DNA of 42,288 bases from Pilasporangium apinafurcum (lineage: Eukaryota; Oomycota; Peronosporomycetes; Pythiales; Pythiaceae). This document shows, one piece after another, positions 17,815-27,722 of this stretch (position 1 is its first letter; each line of letters begins with the position of its first letter). The position numbers and the translations under genes are program-made. Below the pieces are notes generated by a model, which was not told the origin of the DNA, did no database searches, and saw only the letters and a list, made by a program, of their open reading frames with translations. The stretch is taken from assembly GCA_001600495.1 (NCBI GenBank), contig BCKE01000011.1, positions 294,950 through 337,237 on the forward strand, read 5' to 3'.

Positions 17815-20800
17815 ATGGATCGGGTGGAAGATCATTACGAGGCGCTGCCTGCCACACCCAGGTTAGTGAACCATAGCGATGAAAATCAGCCGCCGAAGCA
17901 AGATAAAAAGCAGCAAATACCATTCAGTCAGCAGACGAATCCACTCTCGAGTGCGTCATTAGTGTCAGTGCTAGTGACACATTGGATGCAGCCGCTCATC
18001 TCACTCGGTGCCAAGAAGATCCTCGACCGAGAAGACATTTGGCCTGTGTGTCATGAAGACTCATGTGACGTTTTAGAAGCGCGATTCGCGCAGAAATACG
18101 ACCCAACTAAACCCACTCCATTTGGGCTTTCGCCCGTCGCTGTGGCCCTTCTGAAAACGTTCCGCCGCGAATGGACAGTCGTGTTTGGTAATTATTTTGT
18201 CTACATCATCATGTTGTCGCTGCAAAGTTATTGTGCACAGGCGATTCTCGCATTCCTGAGCGGCCAAGATAATGTATTCCATATCCACAATGAGTATGTG
18301 CTAGCGCTATTGCTCACAGGGGTCTCCTTCACGGCAACGACATGCATGAACTATGGTTATTTCCTCTCGTCAAGGATTGGTACTAATGCTCGGACGCTAA
18401 TCATGGATATGGTCTACCAGAAATCGCTACGTTTGTCTTCCGTGGCGCGGCAAGAGTACACTACTGGCGAGATTGTGACGCTCATGAGTGTCGATGCTGA
18501 ACGCGTTTTCACAGCCATGCTCAATGGCGCATGGCTGATCGTCGCACCATGTGCATTCCTCGCTTGCATCATTCTAATCGGATTGCTGTTGGATTTCATT
18601 ACGGCGTTATGTGGTGCTGTGGTATTGATCATCTTGATATCCATTTCCTTCCAGCAAGCCGATCAAATTGGCTCAACACAACGTGAATTACTAGGTGTTG
18701 TTGATGAACGCGTGAAAGTTACCTCTGAGGCGCTGCAGGGCATTCGTGTGATGAAGTTTTACGCCTGGGAAGAATCCTTGGCTCGAAGAGTCGAGAAGCT
18801 GCGTGATGTGGAGATCAACCTGTTTCGGAAATTTCAATACTATCAGACTATGAACACCGTTATGCTGTTCCTCGCTCCAGTGTTTCTGGCAGGGGCGACT
18901 TTTGAGCTCTATGTAATTAAAGGCGGCATGATTTCGGTCATAAATGCGTTCACTCTAATTGCAATCGTTAACATCTGCCGTGCAGCTGTGTATGTGCTTC
19001 CGCAATCGGTTGCAGCGATTTCTCAGGCAAAAATCGCGTACGGACGGATAGACGCGTACTTGGCCGCGGATGAATTTCAGCCAATGATACTACCGTCGGC
19101 GATGACACAAGTTACTCAGAAGAATGCTGAGGCTGGTTCTATTGCCATTGAACACGCAGAATTTCGCTGGCCAGAGGCAGCGAATGCCGGAGATGTTGTG
19201 GTTGTGAGCTCAGAAAAAGCAAATACCATCGACCTATCTCAATGTTCATCCAGTGGACATCGCGCATCGAAAATAACACAATCAGGATTCGCGTTGCATG
19301 ACGTGAATCTTGAGGTTGCTCCAGGATCACTAGTGATGATTGTTGGTACTGTTGGATCAGGGAAATCCAGTCTGCTCAACGCTTTGCTTGGCGAGATGAC
19401 ATTACTTTCAGGCAAAGTTGACATGCATGGTACTATCGCTTATGCGAGTCAGGAAGCATGGATCCGCAACTCAAGTGTCAAGGATAACATCCTATTTGAA
19501 TCTCCCTTTGATGCCAATCGGTATCACCAAGTCCTTGAAGCGTCTCAGTTGGGTGAAGATTTGCGTGCACTCCCTAATGGTGATCAAACGGAGATCGGTG
19601 AGCGTGGCATCAACCTGAGCGGTGGTCAAAAAGCACGGGTGGCTATCGCTAGGGCAATGTATCGACCAGATTACGATGTTTTGATCCTGGATGACCCGCT
19701 GAGTGCTGTAGATCCACATGTTGCGCACGCCATCTTTGACGAATGTGTGCTTGGACTCGCTGGCAACAAAACTCGGTTGCTTGTGCTGAATAGCCACTAC
19801 GACTTGTTGAAGCATGCGGACAAGATTTTAGTCCTTGAACACGGGCAAATTGCAGGGGATGGCACATACGAAGCAATGATGAACCACTTCCCGGATTTGC
19901 TGGCCCAGGTGGTTGTGATGGATAAAGAGGAGCAGGAGATTGTAGATGAACACAAGCGCATCGACAGATCGGTGGAAACTGCCACGGAAAAAAGTATTTC
20001 GAAGAAACGAGAGAAGGCTACGGAACAGAAAACGAATGAAGACGACAATCGGTTAATCAAAGACGAAGATCGAGTAAAGGGACGCGTCAGCGGTGAGACC
20101 TACAAGGTCTACTTTGAGATGACTGGATTCAGCAGTACTCTGGTCGGAATCGTAATCTTTGTAGCATATTCGACAAGTCAAGCCGTGCGCACGCTTGTTG
20201 ATTGGTGGCAGGGCTACTGGGCGAGAAGTATGTCTCATGACGATCCATCGTATTCAGAAGGGCTCTATGCATGGCGGTATTTTGGCTTCATTGTAGTTTG
20301 TACTATCCTCACGTTCGGACGCGGCCTGTTGATCATGGAAGCCTGCATTCGTAGCTCTAAGAATTTGCACGATGAACTCTTCTGCCGCGTGTTGCGCGCA
20401 CCGATCAATCGTTACTTTGATATTACACCTGTTGGTCGCATATTGAATCGATTCTCGAATGATCTCGATCAAGTGGATTCTATCTTACCGCAACAATATC
20501 AGGTTCTTTTCCAAAACTTTGGCGTGTGTGTTGGTAGCTTGATCGTTTGTACGCTCGCTTCGTACTGGATTGGAATCACGTACATCCCAATGGCGGGTAT
20601 GTTCTTTGTGACGGCCCAATATTTCAAAAAGACATCACGAGAAATCAAGCGCTTGGAAGGAATCACACGAACTCCGATTTTCAGTCTTTTTGAAGAAACA
20701 TTGTCTGGATTGCAGACCATTCGTGCCTATAAGATGCAAGACACGTTTGTGAAACGCAACAAAGAGGTCATAGACGATAACACCGGCGTATACTTTGCGT

Positions 20801-21825
20801 ACTACTCTGCAGCTCGATGGCTTGGTGTGCGATTGGACTATTTGTCAGTACTTATCATTTTCGTTGTCTCGCTCTATTTGGTGTCAACTAAAGGGCAAAT
20901 TGGTGCCATTGTGGCGGGTATTACGTTGACATACTCGCTTGTGCTCACAACCAATTTGCACGCCACCATGCGTGGTGTTGATCGAACTGACAACGCTATG
21001 ACGAGCGTGGAACGTTTGCTGCATTTTAGGAACATTCCAATTGAAGAAGATAGCCCAAACTGTGTACCCATTAACAGTGAAGTCTGGCCCTCCCAAGGAG
21101 TGATTCAGTTCGACAATCTCCATCTTAAATATCGTCCAGAACTCCCACTTGTGCTTCGTGGTGTCAATATGGAGATTGGTGGCGGCGAGAAAGTGGGGAT
21201 CTGTGGTCGCACAGGTGCTGGCAAAAGTTCGTTGATGATTGCATTGTTTCGGATTTGTGAATTCGATAGCGGCACAATTTTCATTGACGGAATTAACATC
21301 ACAAATGTGAAACTGCGTGATCTTCGTCGTAGCTTGGCAATTATCCCTCAAGATCCAGTATTATACAGTGGCTCACTGCGTGAAAATTTGGATCCGTTTG
21401 GTGATTATTCGGATGATGTGATCTGGTCGGTCTTACAGCAAGTGCATTTGGCAGAGAGCGTGAAGAAGTGGGGAGCTGGCTTGGACTTTGTGGTGTCCGA
21501 ACGCGGTGACAACTTGTCAGTCGGTCAGCGTCAATTGCTGTGTATTGGTCGCGCACTACTGAAAGACAGTAAGATCGTTGTTCTGGATGAGGCAACCGCA
21601 AATGTTGATACTGCCACTGACAATCTTATCCAAGTAACGATCAAAGAGACATTTGTGAGCAAGACCGTGTTGATCATCGCTCATCGCATCAACACGATTA
21701 TGCATTGTGATAAGATTGCTGTTATGGATGCTGGACAAGTCGCCGAGTTTGGGGCACCCGTGGATCTGTTGAACCAGCAGGATTCGATTTTTGCGTCACT
21801 AGCGAAGAAGACGACGCATAATTAA
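17815..21825 (+). CDS. ABCC (MRP-type) transporter, array gene 3
   Basis: The 1336-residue full-size exporter begins MDRVEDHYEALPATP. A 52-codon in-frame extension to 17659 is rejected because the initiator-like site lies inside it and the paralogues align from 17815. NBD1 has Walker A GTVGSGKSS from residue 511, LSGGQ and VLILDDPLSAVD (Asp at the catalytic place). NBD2 has GICGRTGAGKSS near 1128, LSVGQ and IVVLDE. The linker between NBD1 and TMD2 is highly charged (EKSISKKREK, then DEDRVKGRVSG). The last NBD2 part is identical in DNA to gene 5, although gene 4 lies between them. It is on the same strand as gene 4, 952 bp upstream of it, probably with its own promoter. Confidence 0.92.
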   Translation: MDRVEDHYEALPATPRLVNHSDENQPPKQDKKQQIPFSQQTNPLSSASLVSVLVTHWMQPLISLGAKKILDREDIWPVCHEDSCDVLEARFAQKYDPTKPTPFGLSPVAVALLKTFRREWTVVFGNYFVYIIMLSLQSYCAQAILAFLSGQDNVFHIHNEYVLALLLTGVSFTATTCMNYGYFLSSRIGTNARTLIMDMVYQKSLRLSSVARQEYTTGEIVTLMSVDAERVFTAMLNGAWLIVAPCAFLACIILIGLLLDFITALCGAVVLIILISISFQQADQIGSTQRELLGVVDERVKVTSEALQGIRVMKFYAWEESLARRVEKLRDVEINLFRKFQYYQTMNTVMLFLAPVFLAGATFELYVIKGGMISVINAFTLIAIVNICRAAVYVLPQSVAAISQAKIAYGRIDAYLAADEFQPMILPSAMTQVTQKNAEAGSIAIEHAEFRWPEAANAGDVVVVSSEKANTIDLSQCSSSGHRASKITQSGFALHDVNLEVAPGSLVMIVGTVGSGKSSLLNALLGEMTLLSGKVDMHGTIAYASQEAWIRNSSVKDNILFESPFDANRYHQVLEASQLGEDLRALPNGDQTEIGERGINLSGGQKARVAIARAMYRPDYDVLILDDPLSAVDPHVAHAIFDECVLGLAGNKTRLLVLNSHYDLLKHADKILVLEHGQIAGDGTYEAMMNHFPDLLAQVVVMDKEEQEIVDEHKRIDRSVETATEKSISKKREKATEQKTNEDDNRLIKDEDRVKGRVSGETYKVYFEMTGFSSTLVGIVIFVAYSTSQAVRTLVDWWQGYWARSMSHDDPSYSEGLYAWRYFGFIVVCTILTFGRGLLIMEACIRSSKNLHDELFCRVLRAPINRYFDITPVGRILNRFSNDLDQVDSILPQQYQVLFQNFGVCVGSLIVCTLASYWIGITYIPMAGMFFVTAQYFKKTSREIKRLEGITRTPIFSLFEETLSGLQTIRAYKMQDTFVKRNKEVIDDNTGVYFAYYSAARWLGVRLDYLSVLIIFVVSLYLVSTKGQIGAIVAGITLTYSLVLTTNLHATMRGVDRTDNAMTSVERLLHFRNIPIEEDSPNCVPINSEVWPSQGVIQFDNLHLKYRPELPLVLRGVNMEIGGGEKVGICGRTGAGKSSLMIALFRICEFDSGTIFIDGINITNVKLRDLRRSLAIIPQDPVLYSGSLRENLDPFGDYSDDVIWSVLQQVHLAESVKKWGAGLDFVVSERGDNLSVGQRQLLCIGRALLKDSKIVVLDEATANVDTATDNLIQVTIKETFVSKTVLIIAHRINTIMHCDKIAVMDAGQVAEFGAPVDLLNQQDSIFASLAKKTTHN
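20978..21797 (+). repeat. 820 bp NBD2 tract identical to 27751-28570 (inverted)
   Basis: I found no mismatch with the reverse complement of 27751-28570 in the stretches compared. The tract starts one codon position before the Asp of DRTDNAM and ends in the alanine/serine codons of FASLA, so the final residues (KKTTHN) stay specific to gene 3. Other array members differ here at many synonymous sites. Confidence 0.9.
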
Positions 21826-22582
21826 CCATTAAACGCACCGTTGCATCATAACTATGCAAAAAAGAAGCGGTGCATGAACGTGTTGATGCACTGAATTACA
21901 TCTTGTTTTCATGTTTTATTTAGGCTGCTAATAGAAGCCCCAGTATGTTTAGTATGTGGATCTAAAAAGGCAATCGTCCCGAATCCCGCACGCAACATTA
22001 CTGGCCAATTGCATATTCCACTCACGTTTGATCGGTGATGGCGGTTCCTCTGCTTTTGTAATGGCAAACGAGGTTTCCATCTGGGATAGTAAAGAGCTGA
22101 TTGTACATTAGATCTCATTTGGCAGCGACGTTAAATGCACACACGCAACGCTAGGTAGCGATAGACCGTATGCGCCAGATCGCTTGTCGAACGATCACCC
22201 CTATCCCTGGAAAGAAAGAGGATGAATGCGTACGCTAAATTTGCCAAAGCATGCTGAGCAACGAAGCTGACAGCTTCTTCTGTGAAGTAAAAAAAGATCT
22301 TTCTTCATGTCTCTTGAGGAAGACGTCATCTGCAGTCAATCGTTACAGGAATGCTGCAGTCCTGATCTTTTGGGTATGGTAAAGAAAATTGTAGGCACTC
22401 TCTTGTGGTACGTTTAACACCGTTCCATTCTTCCATCGAAAGGCAATATGTTTTCTTATTTGTTGGATATATACTCTAAATTCATGGTCATGCTCAAACG
22501 GACAGACTTACCTTCACTCATGTGCACCCTTTCATGGATAATCAACCGCCATTTTGATCACTCGGTTATCCAGTAATAGCTT

Positions 22583-22602
22583 GATGAGTGTTTTGCTCAT
22601 CT
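22583..22602 (+). promoter_or_regulatory. GATGAGTG box with a facing partial copy, gene 4 promoter
   Basis: GATGAGTG at 22583-22590 is followed after four T by GCTCATC, an imperfect dyad. It lies about 190 bp before the ATG of gene 4. Confidence 0.4.
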
Positions 22603-22677
22603 CCACCTCTCAAATTCTATATGGTTGAGTCCCTTCTTTGAATTTATTCGTGGTCAATACTCATCTACATCTGTAGC

Positions 22678-22693
22678 TCACTTGTCAATTTGC
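22678..22693 (+). promoter_or_regulatory. Initiator (Inr/FPR-like) of ABCC gene 4
   Basis: TCACTTGTCAATTTGC is the best match in the window to the oomycete Inr plus FPR pattern (TCAYTYY.. then CAWTTT). It lies 100 bp before the ATG. Confidence 0.6.
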
Positions 22694-22777
22694 TTTAAAG
22701 AACCCACTGAGTCAGTCAGTCGGTCAGTTGGCTGACTGTTGTAGATCATTTAATTTGTCAAGCATCAGCCACTCACC

Positions 22778-25700
22778 ATGACGGTGCAAGACGAGAGTCA
22801 TGATGGACATTACGTAGCTGTGCCACCGACACCGACCACACAGTCTCAGTTAGACCACCATCGTATCTCCATTCCATTAGTAAAGAAGAACGCAATTGAT
22901 CCCAAACAATCCTCAACAACGACTGAGCAACAGATATCATTCAGCCAGCAGGAAAATCCATTGTCTACCGCGTCCTTGCTATCAGTGGTAGTAACCCATT
23001 GGCTCCAGCCTCTGATCACACTCGGTGCCAAGAAAATCCTCGAAAAAGAAGACATTTGGCCAATCTGCCAAGTAGATTCTTGTGACGCTTTGACTGCACG
23101 GTTTCGAAGTGTTTACAATCCCAAAAGTCAGACACCGTTGGGTATGTCACCCGTGGCGTGGGCGTTCCTGAAGATGTTTCGTCGCGATCTCGTGGTGGTG
23201 TTCGCCAACTACGTCATCTACATCATGATGATGGCCATGCAATCCATCCTCGCACAAGCGATTCTCGATTTCCTCAATGACCGCGTCAATCGGTTTCATA
23301 TCAACAGTGGCTATGTACTGGTGGTGATGCTCACGTGTGCATCGATGACAGCGATCACGACACTCAACTACGGCTTTTTCCTGTCCTCTCGCTTGGGCGC
23401 CAACATGCGGACAGTCATTATGGATGTTGTCTACCAGAAATCGCTGCGCTTGTCATCTGCCGCGCGTCACGAGTACACAACTGGTGAAGTCATGACTCTG
23501 ATGAGTGTCGACGCAGAACGGGTGTTTAATGCCATGATGCAAGGTCCGTGGCTGTTTTGTGCGCCATTTGGATTCCTTATTGCATTGGCACTGATTGTCG
23601 TCATTTTTGACTGGATTTCGGCGCTCATTGGCGCGGCTGTCATCGTCATCGTGCTGACGATTTCCGTCCATCAAGCAAAATGGATTGGTATCACGCAACG
23701 GGGTCTACTGGATGTCGTGGACGAACGTGTGAAAGTAACGTCAGAAGCTCTGCAGGGCATACGTGTGATGAAATTTTACGCCTGGGAAGAGTCGCTCGCA
23801 CGTCGTGTTGAACGCATTCGTGGGTTGGAAGTCCAACTATTTCGAAAATTTCACTTCTACCAGATCACCAATTCAGTCATGCTCTTCCTCACACCAGTTT
23901 TCATCTCTGGTACGACGTTGGGGTGTTATGTGCTTATTAACGGGACGATCTCTGTCACAAACGCATTCACATTGATTGCGGTTGTCAACATTTGCCGTTC
24001 AGCCGTGAACGTCTTGCCACTGGCGATTGCTGCGCTTTCACAGGCGAAGATCGCCTATGCACGAATTGATCGATATCTGTGCAGTGGTGAGTTAGAACGC
24101 GTTGAATCTGCGGTGACTCATGTAAAAGATTCAATTGAGAAGTTTCACGAACTTCCGAGGGGCAACATTTCTATTGAAAACGCGCACTTTGAATGGTCTG
24201 TTCCACCGACGGCAAGCACAACGGATGTGGTGATCGTGACCAACGGGAGCCCGATGGTTGATAATAAAGGCGCCCATAATGATGAAGAACCTGAGGCTAC
24301 ACCATCTCAAGGGTTTTCACTGGAGGGAGTGAACATGGAAATCGACGCGGGATCGCTCGTTATGATTGTTGGTGTCGTCGGATCAGGAAAGTCGAGTCTG
24401 CTCAATGCGTTACTGGGTGAAATGAATCTTAAAACGGGATCCATGACTGTCAACGGCGAAGTATCATACGTGAGTCAGGAATCCTGGATCCGGAATTCGA
24501 GTGTCAAGGACAATATTTTATTCGAGTCTCCATACGACCCTGATTTGTATGAAAAAGTGCTGGAGGCAGCGCAACTGGCAACAGATTTGAATGCGCTGCC
24601 AAACGGAGATCAGACGGAGATTGGTGAGCGTGGCATTAACTTGAGCGGAGGTCAGAAAGCTCGTGTATCGATTGCGAGAGCGATGTACCGATCAAACTAC
24701 GACATTCTGATCCTGGATGATCCGTTGAGTGCTGTAGACCCCCACGTCGCGCATGCCATTTTCGACCAATGCATTGTGGGGTTAGCGAAGGACAAGACCC
24801 GCTTGCTGGTTCTGAATAGTCATTACGATCTGCTGAGTCGAGCAGACAAGATTTTTGTCATTGAGCATGGACGGATTACTGGGGATGGCACATACGAGGA
24901 GATTTTGGCGCAGTTCCCCGATTTATACACCAAGACCGAGGTTCTTGACGACATTGAAAACGACGTGATTGATGAGCACGATCAAGAGGAAATAGAAGCA
25001 TTAAAAATGCACGCAGCTGCTGAGGCTTTGGTGGTTACTGGTGATGACCACTCGAAAGCAAACCATCCATTGGCCGCTGATGAGGATAACAGGTTGATCA
25101 AAGACGAAGACCGCGTAAAGGGCGAAGTTTCGGGTCAAACGTACATGACATACTTCAACGAAACCGGCTACAATGGCGTTCTCGTAATTATCGTGATCAT
25201 AATCGCCTACGCGTCCAGCCAAGGAATGCGAACACTTGTCGATTGGTGGCAAGGACACTGGGCGAGTCGAATGTTGAGTGTTTCGTATAACGGTACGGCG
25301 TTTGGCATGTGGTATCTCGCTTTCATTATACTGTGTACAGTATTGACAGTCGGTCGCAGTCTCTTAGTGATCGAAGCGTGTATTCGCAGTGCCAGCAACT
25401 TGCACGATGAACTCTTCAGACGCGTATTGAAAGCCCCAATCAATCGGTACTTTGACGTTACTCCCATGGGTCGAATCTTGAATCGGTTCTCAAACGATTT
25501 AGACCAAATGGATTCTATTCTACCGCCACAATACCAGCTCATGTTTCAGAACATGGCTCTTTGTGTGGGCTGCTTGATTGTCTCGGCGTCTTCGTCCATT
25601 TGGATCGGAGTGTCATATATACCGATGATTGTAATCTTTGTGCTGACGGGTCAGTACTTTAAAAAAACCTCTCGAGAGGTGAAGCGCTTAGAAGGGATCA

Positions 25701-26860
25701 CGCGTACACCAGTATTTAACCTGTTTGGAGAAACTTTGTCCGGTCTACAAACAATTCGTGCTTTCAAAATGGAAGATGCCTTTGTGGAACGCAATAAAAA
25801 AGTCGTGGATGAAAATACATCTCTGTATTTCATGTACTGGGCTGCTGGACGATGGCTGGCTGTTCGACTCGATTGGCTTTCCGTGGTGATCATCTTTGTG
25901 GTGTCGCTATATATCGTGGCGACGAAGGGACAGATCACACCCGTAGTAGCGGGGATTTCGTTGACGTATTCACTTATGTTGACGTCGATGATGCAGTCAA
26001 CCGTTCGCGCTGTCGATCGAACCGATAACGCCATGACGAGTGCCGAACGTTTGCTACACTTTCGTGAGATTCCTCAAGAAGATGACGGTGTAAATTGCAC
26101 ACCTATCAATAGTGAACTCTGGCCATCCCAGGGGACCATTCGCTTCGACAATCTGCATCTCCGATATCGTCCAGAACTCCCGCTCGTACTTCGAGGCGTC
26201 AATATGGAGATCGGTGCGGGGGAGAAAGTGGGGATTTGCGGCCGTACGGGCGCTGGCAAGAGTTCGTTGATGATTGCATTGTTTCGGATTTGCGAGTTTG
26301 ATAGTGGTACAGTGTGGATTGATGGGCTTGACATCAAAAATATCAAGTTGCATGACCTTCGTCGAAGTTTGGCGATCATCCCCCAAGATCCCGTACTCTA
26401 CAGCGGGTCTTTACGCGAGAACTTGGATCCGTTCGGCGATTACTCGGACGATATGATTTGGGCCGTCCTACAGCACGTTCACTTGGCTGAGAGTGTCAAG
26501 AAGTGGGGAGCTGGTCTGGAATTTGTCGTGTCGGAGTGTGGTGACAACTTGTCAGTCGGTCAGCGACAGCTGCTGTGCATTGGGAGAGCACTTCTGAAGA
26601 ACTGTAAAATTGTAGTGATGGATGAAGCGACCGCAAATGTCGACACAGCAACCGACAGCTTGATCCAAGAAACCATCAAAGATACGTTTGTGAGTAAAAC
26701 GGTGCTGATCATCGCACATCGTATTAACACAATCATGCATTGTGACAAGATCGCTGTCATGGATGCGGGCCAAGTGGCCGAATTCGGCTCTCCTTCGAGC
26801 CTGTTAAGCCAGCCAGATTCGATCTTTGGGTCACTTGCGAAGAAATCATCCGAGGCATAG
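22778..26860 (+). CDS. ABCC (MRP-type) transporter, array gene 4
   Basis: The 1360-residue full-size exporter starts at an ATG in a good context (CACCATGAC). The N-terminus includes HYVAVPPTP and a longer polar lead than its neighbours. NBD1 has Walker A GVVGSGKSS from residue 532, LSGGQ and ILILDDPLSAVD with Asp at the catalytic place. NBD2 has GICGRTGAGKSS near 1152, LSVGQ and IVVMDE. Just before LSVGQ it reads SECGDN where every other complete member has SERGDN, an Arg-to-Cys change. Its NBD2 DNA is not part of either homogenised pair, yet it sits between the two arms of the gene 3/gene 5 repeat. It converges on gene 5. Confidence 0.92.
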   Translation: MTVQDESHDGHYVAVPPTPTTQSQLDHHRISIPLVKKNAIDPKQSSTTTEQQISFSQQENPLSTASLLSVVVTHWLQPLITLGAKKILEKEDIWPICQVDSCDALTARFRSVYNPKSQTPLGMSPVAWAFLKMFRRDLVVVFANYVIYIMMMAMQSILAQAILDFLNDRVNRFHINSGYVLVVMLTCASMTAITTLNYGFFLSSRLGANMRTVIMDVVYQKSLRLSSAARHEYTTGEVMTLMSVDAERVFNAMMQGPWLFCAPFGFLIALALIVVIFDWISALIGAAVIVIVLTISVHQAKWIGITQRGLLDVVDERVKVTSEALQGIRVMKFYAWEESLARRVERIRGLEVQLFRKFHFYQITNSVMLFLTPVFISGTTLGCYVLINGTISVTNAFTLIAVVNICRSAVNVLPLAIAALSQAKIAYARIDRYLCSGELERVESAVTHVKDSIEKFHELPRGNISIENAHFEWSVPPTASTTDVVIVTNGSPMVDNKGAHNDEEPEATPSQGFSLEGVNMEIDAGSLVMIVGVVGSGKSSLLNALLGEMNLKTGSMTVNGEVSYVSQESWIRNSSVKDNILFESPYDPDLYEKVLEAAQLATDLNALPNGDQTEIGERGINLSGGQKARVSIARAMYRSNYDILILDDPLSAVDPHVAHAIFDQCIVGLAKDKTRLLVLNSHYDLLSRADKIFVIEHGRITGDGTYEEILAQFPDLYTKTEVLDDIENDVIDEHDQEEIEALKMHAAAEALVVTGDDHSKANHPLAADEDNRLIKDEDRVKGEVSGQTYMTYFNETGYNGVLVIIVIIIAYASSQGMRTLVDWWQGHWASRMLSVSYNGTAFGMWYLAFIILCTVLTVGRSLLVIEACIRSASNLHDELFRRVLKAPINRYFDVTPMGRILNRFSNDLDQMDSILPPQYQLMFQNMALCVGCLIVSASSSIWIGVSYIPMIVIFVLTGQYFKKTSREVKRLEGITRTPVFNLFGETLSGLQTIRAFKMEDAFVERNKKVVDENTSLYFMYWAAGRWLAVRLDWLSVVIIFVVSLYIVATKGQITPVVAGISLTYSLMLTSMMQSTVRAVDRTDNAMTSAERLLHFREIPQEDDGVNCTPINSELWPSQGTIRFDNLHLRYRPELPLVLRGVNMEIGAGEKVGICGRTGAGKSSLMIALFRICEFDSGTVWIDGLDIKNIKLHDLRRSLAIIPQDPVLYSGSLRENLDPFGDYSDDMIWAVLQHVHLAESVKKWGAGLEFVVSECGDNLSVGQRQLLCIGRALLKNCKIVVMDEATANVDTATDSLIQETIKDTFVSKTVLIIAHRINTIMHCDKIAVMDAGQVAEFGSPSSLLSQPDSIFGSLAKKSSEA

Positions 26861-27722
26861 ACTAGCAGTCGAAACTGATTTCATATTTGCGTTAAATTTC
26901 ATATTATTCTACCGTTTTGCAAATGACACACTCTTGTAGAAACTTGCTTCCTGTGTGACCAGTACGTACTGTTTTGTGAATAGCAAATCTACCATTAAAT
27001 CTACTGCATTTGGAGAATAGAACTTTAATGTTGGAGAAAGGTCTTGATGAATAGTAGCACACATTGATTGGTCGCACAAGATTGATTTTTGACGGATATG
27101 ATATTCTCTATCTTATTGTATGACTAAAAGTAAGTGTGCCGAATGCCCTATAAAGAAATGGCATGGATTGACCCTTAGTCTCTGTCCCCCATTTTTCCTA
27201 TCTCTAGGATACGCTCTGACGCATTTCTTGACGCGAAACAGCCCCTATCGATAGAAGCAGAAACTTGTTGTCAATTCTTTGCGATGAACCCCATTCTTCT
27301 TTTTCAAGAACGGATGCGAGGTGATGACAGTGCATGTCTGAAGACATCGAGTATGTGGAAAACCAAAGCGATTATCCAGAAAGGATGGCGTGGTAGTATC
27401 GGTTCGAAAGGAAGGCAAACATTACATTAGAAACATCTTTCTCAAGAATGAAGACCTATTCACTTGAACTCAATGAATCCAGGTGTCGGAGATCTCTACT
27501 CTGCAGTTGCTTAGTCTTGCCTAGCTTTTGCTGGTCAAGTTGGACCCAAAGAAAAAATAGGAGTTCCTTCCTGAGGTACTTCGGTATCTCACATGATCTC
27601 TTTGAAATTAGCTATACATAAAACAACATAAGTGATAGACATATATGCGCAGATTGTCTTATTTAGCATTCTAATCGACCAACATCATCATCCATATACC
27701 GACATCCATAAATCACTTGTGT
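26861..27722. other. Intergenic region between convergent genes 4 and 5
   Basis: The region contains only the 3' flanks of the two genes, and I find no coding or repeat signal. It lies inside the spacer of the 820 bp inverted repeat. Confidence 0.5.

Larger units (their letters stand above)
21826..22777. other. Intergenic region upstream of ABCC gene 4
   Basis: The region holds the 3' end of gene 3 and the promoter of gene 4: CACTCATG at 22515-22522, GATGAGTG at 22583-22590 followed by an inverted GCTCATC, and an initiator-like site at 22678. A short CAGTCAGTCGGTCAG run lies at about 22711-22727. I see no gene. Confidence 0.5.
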
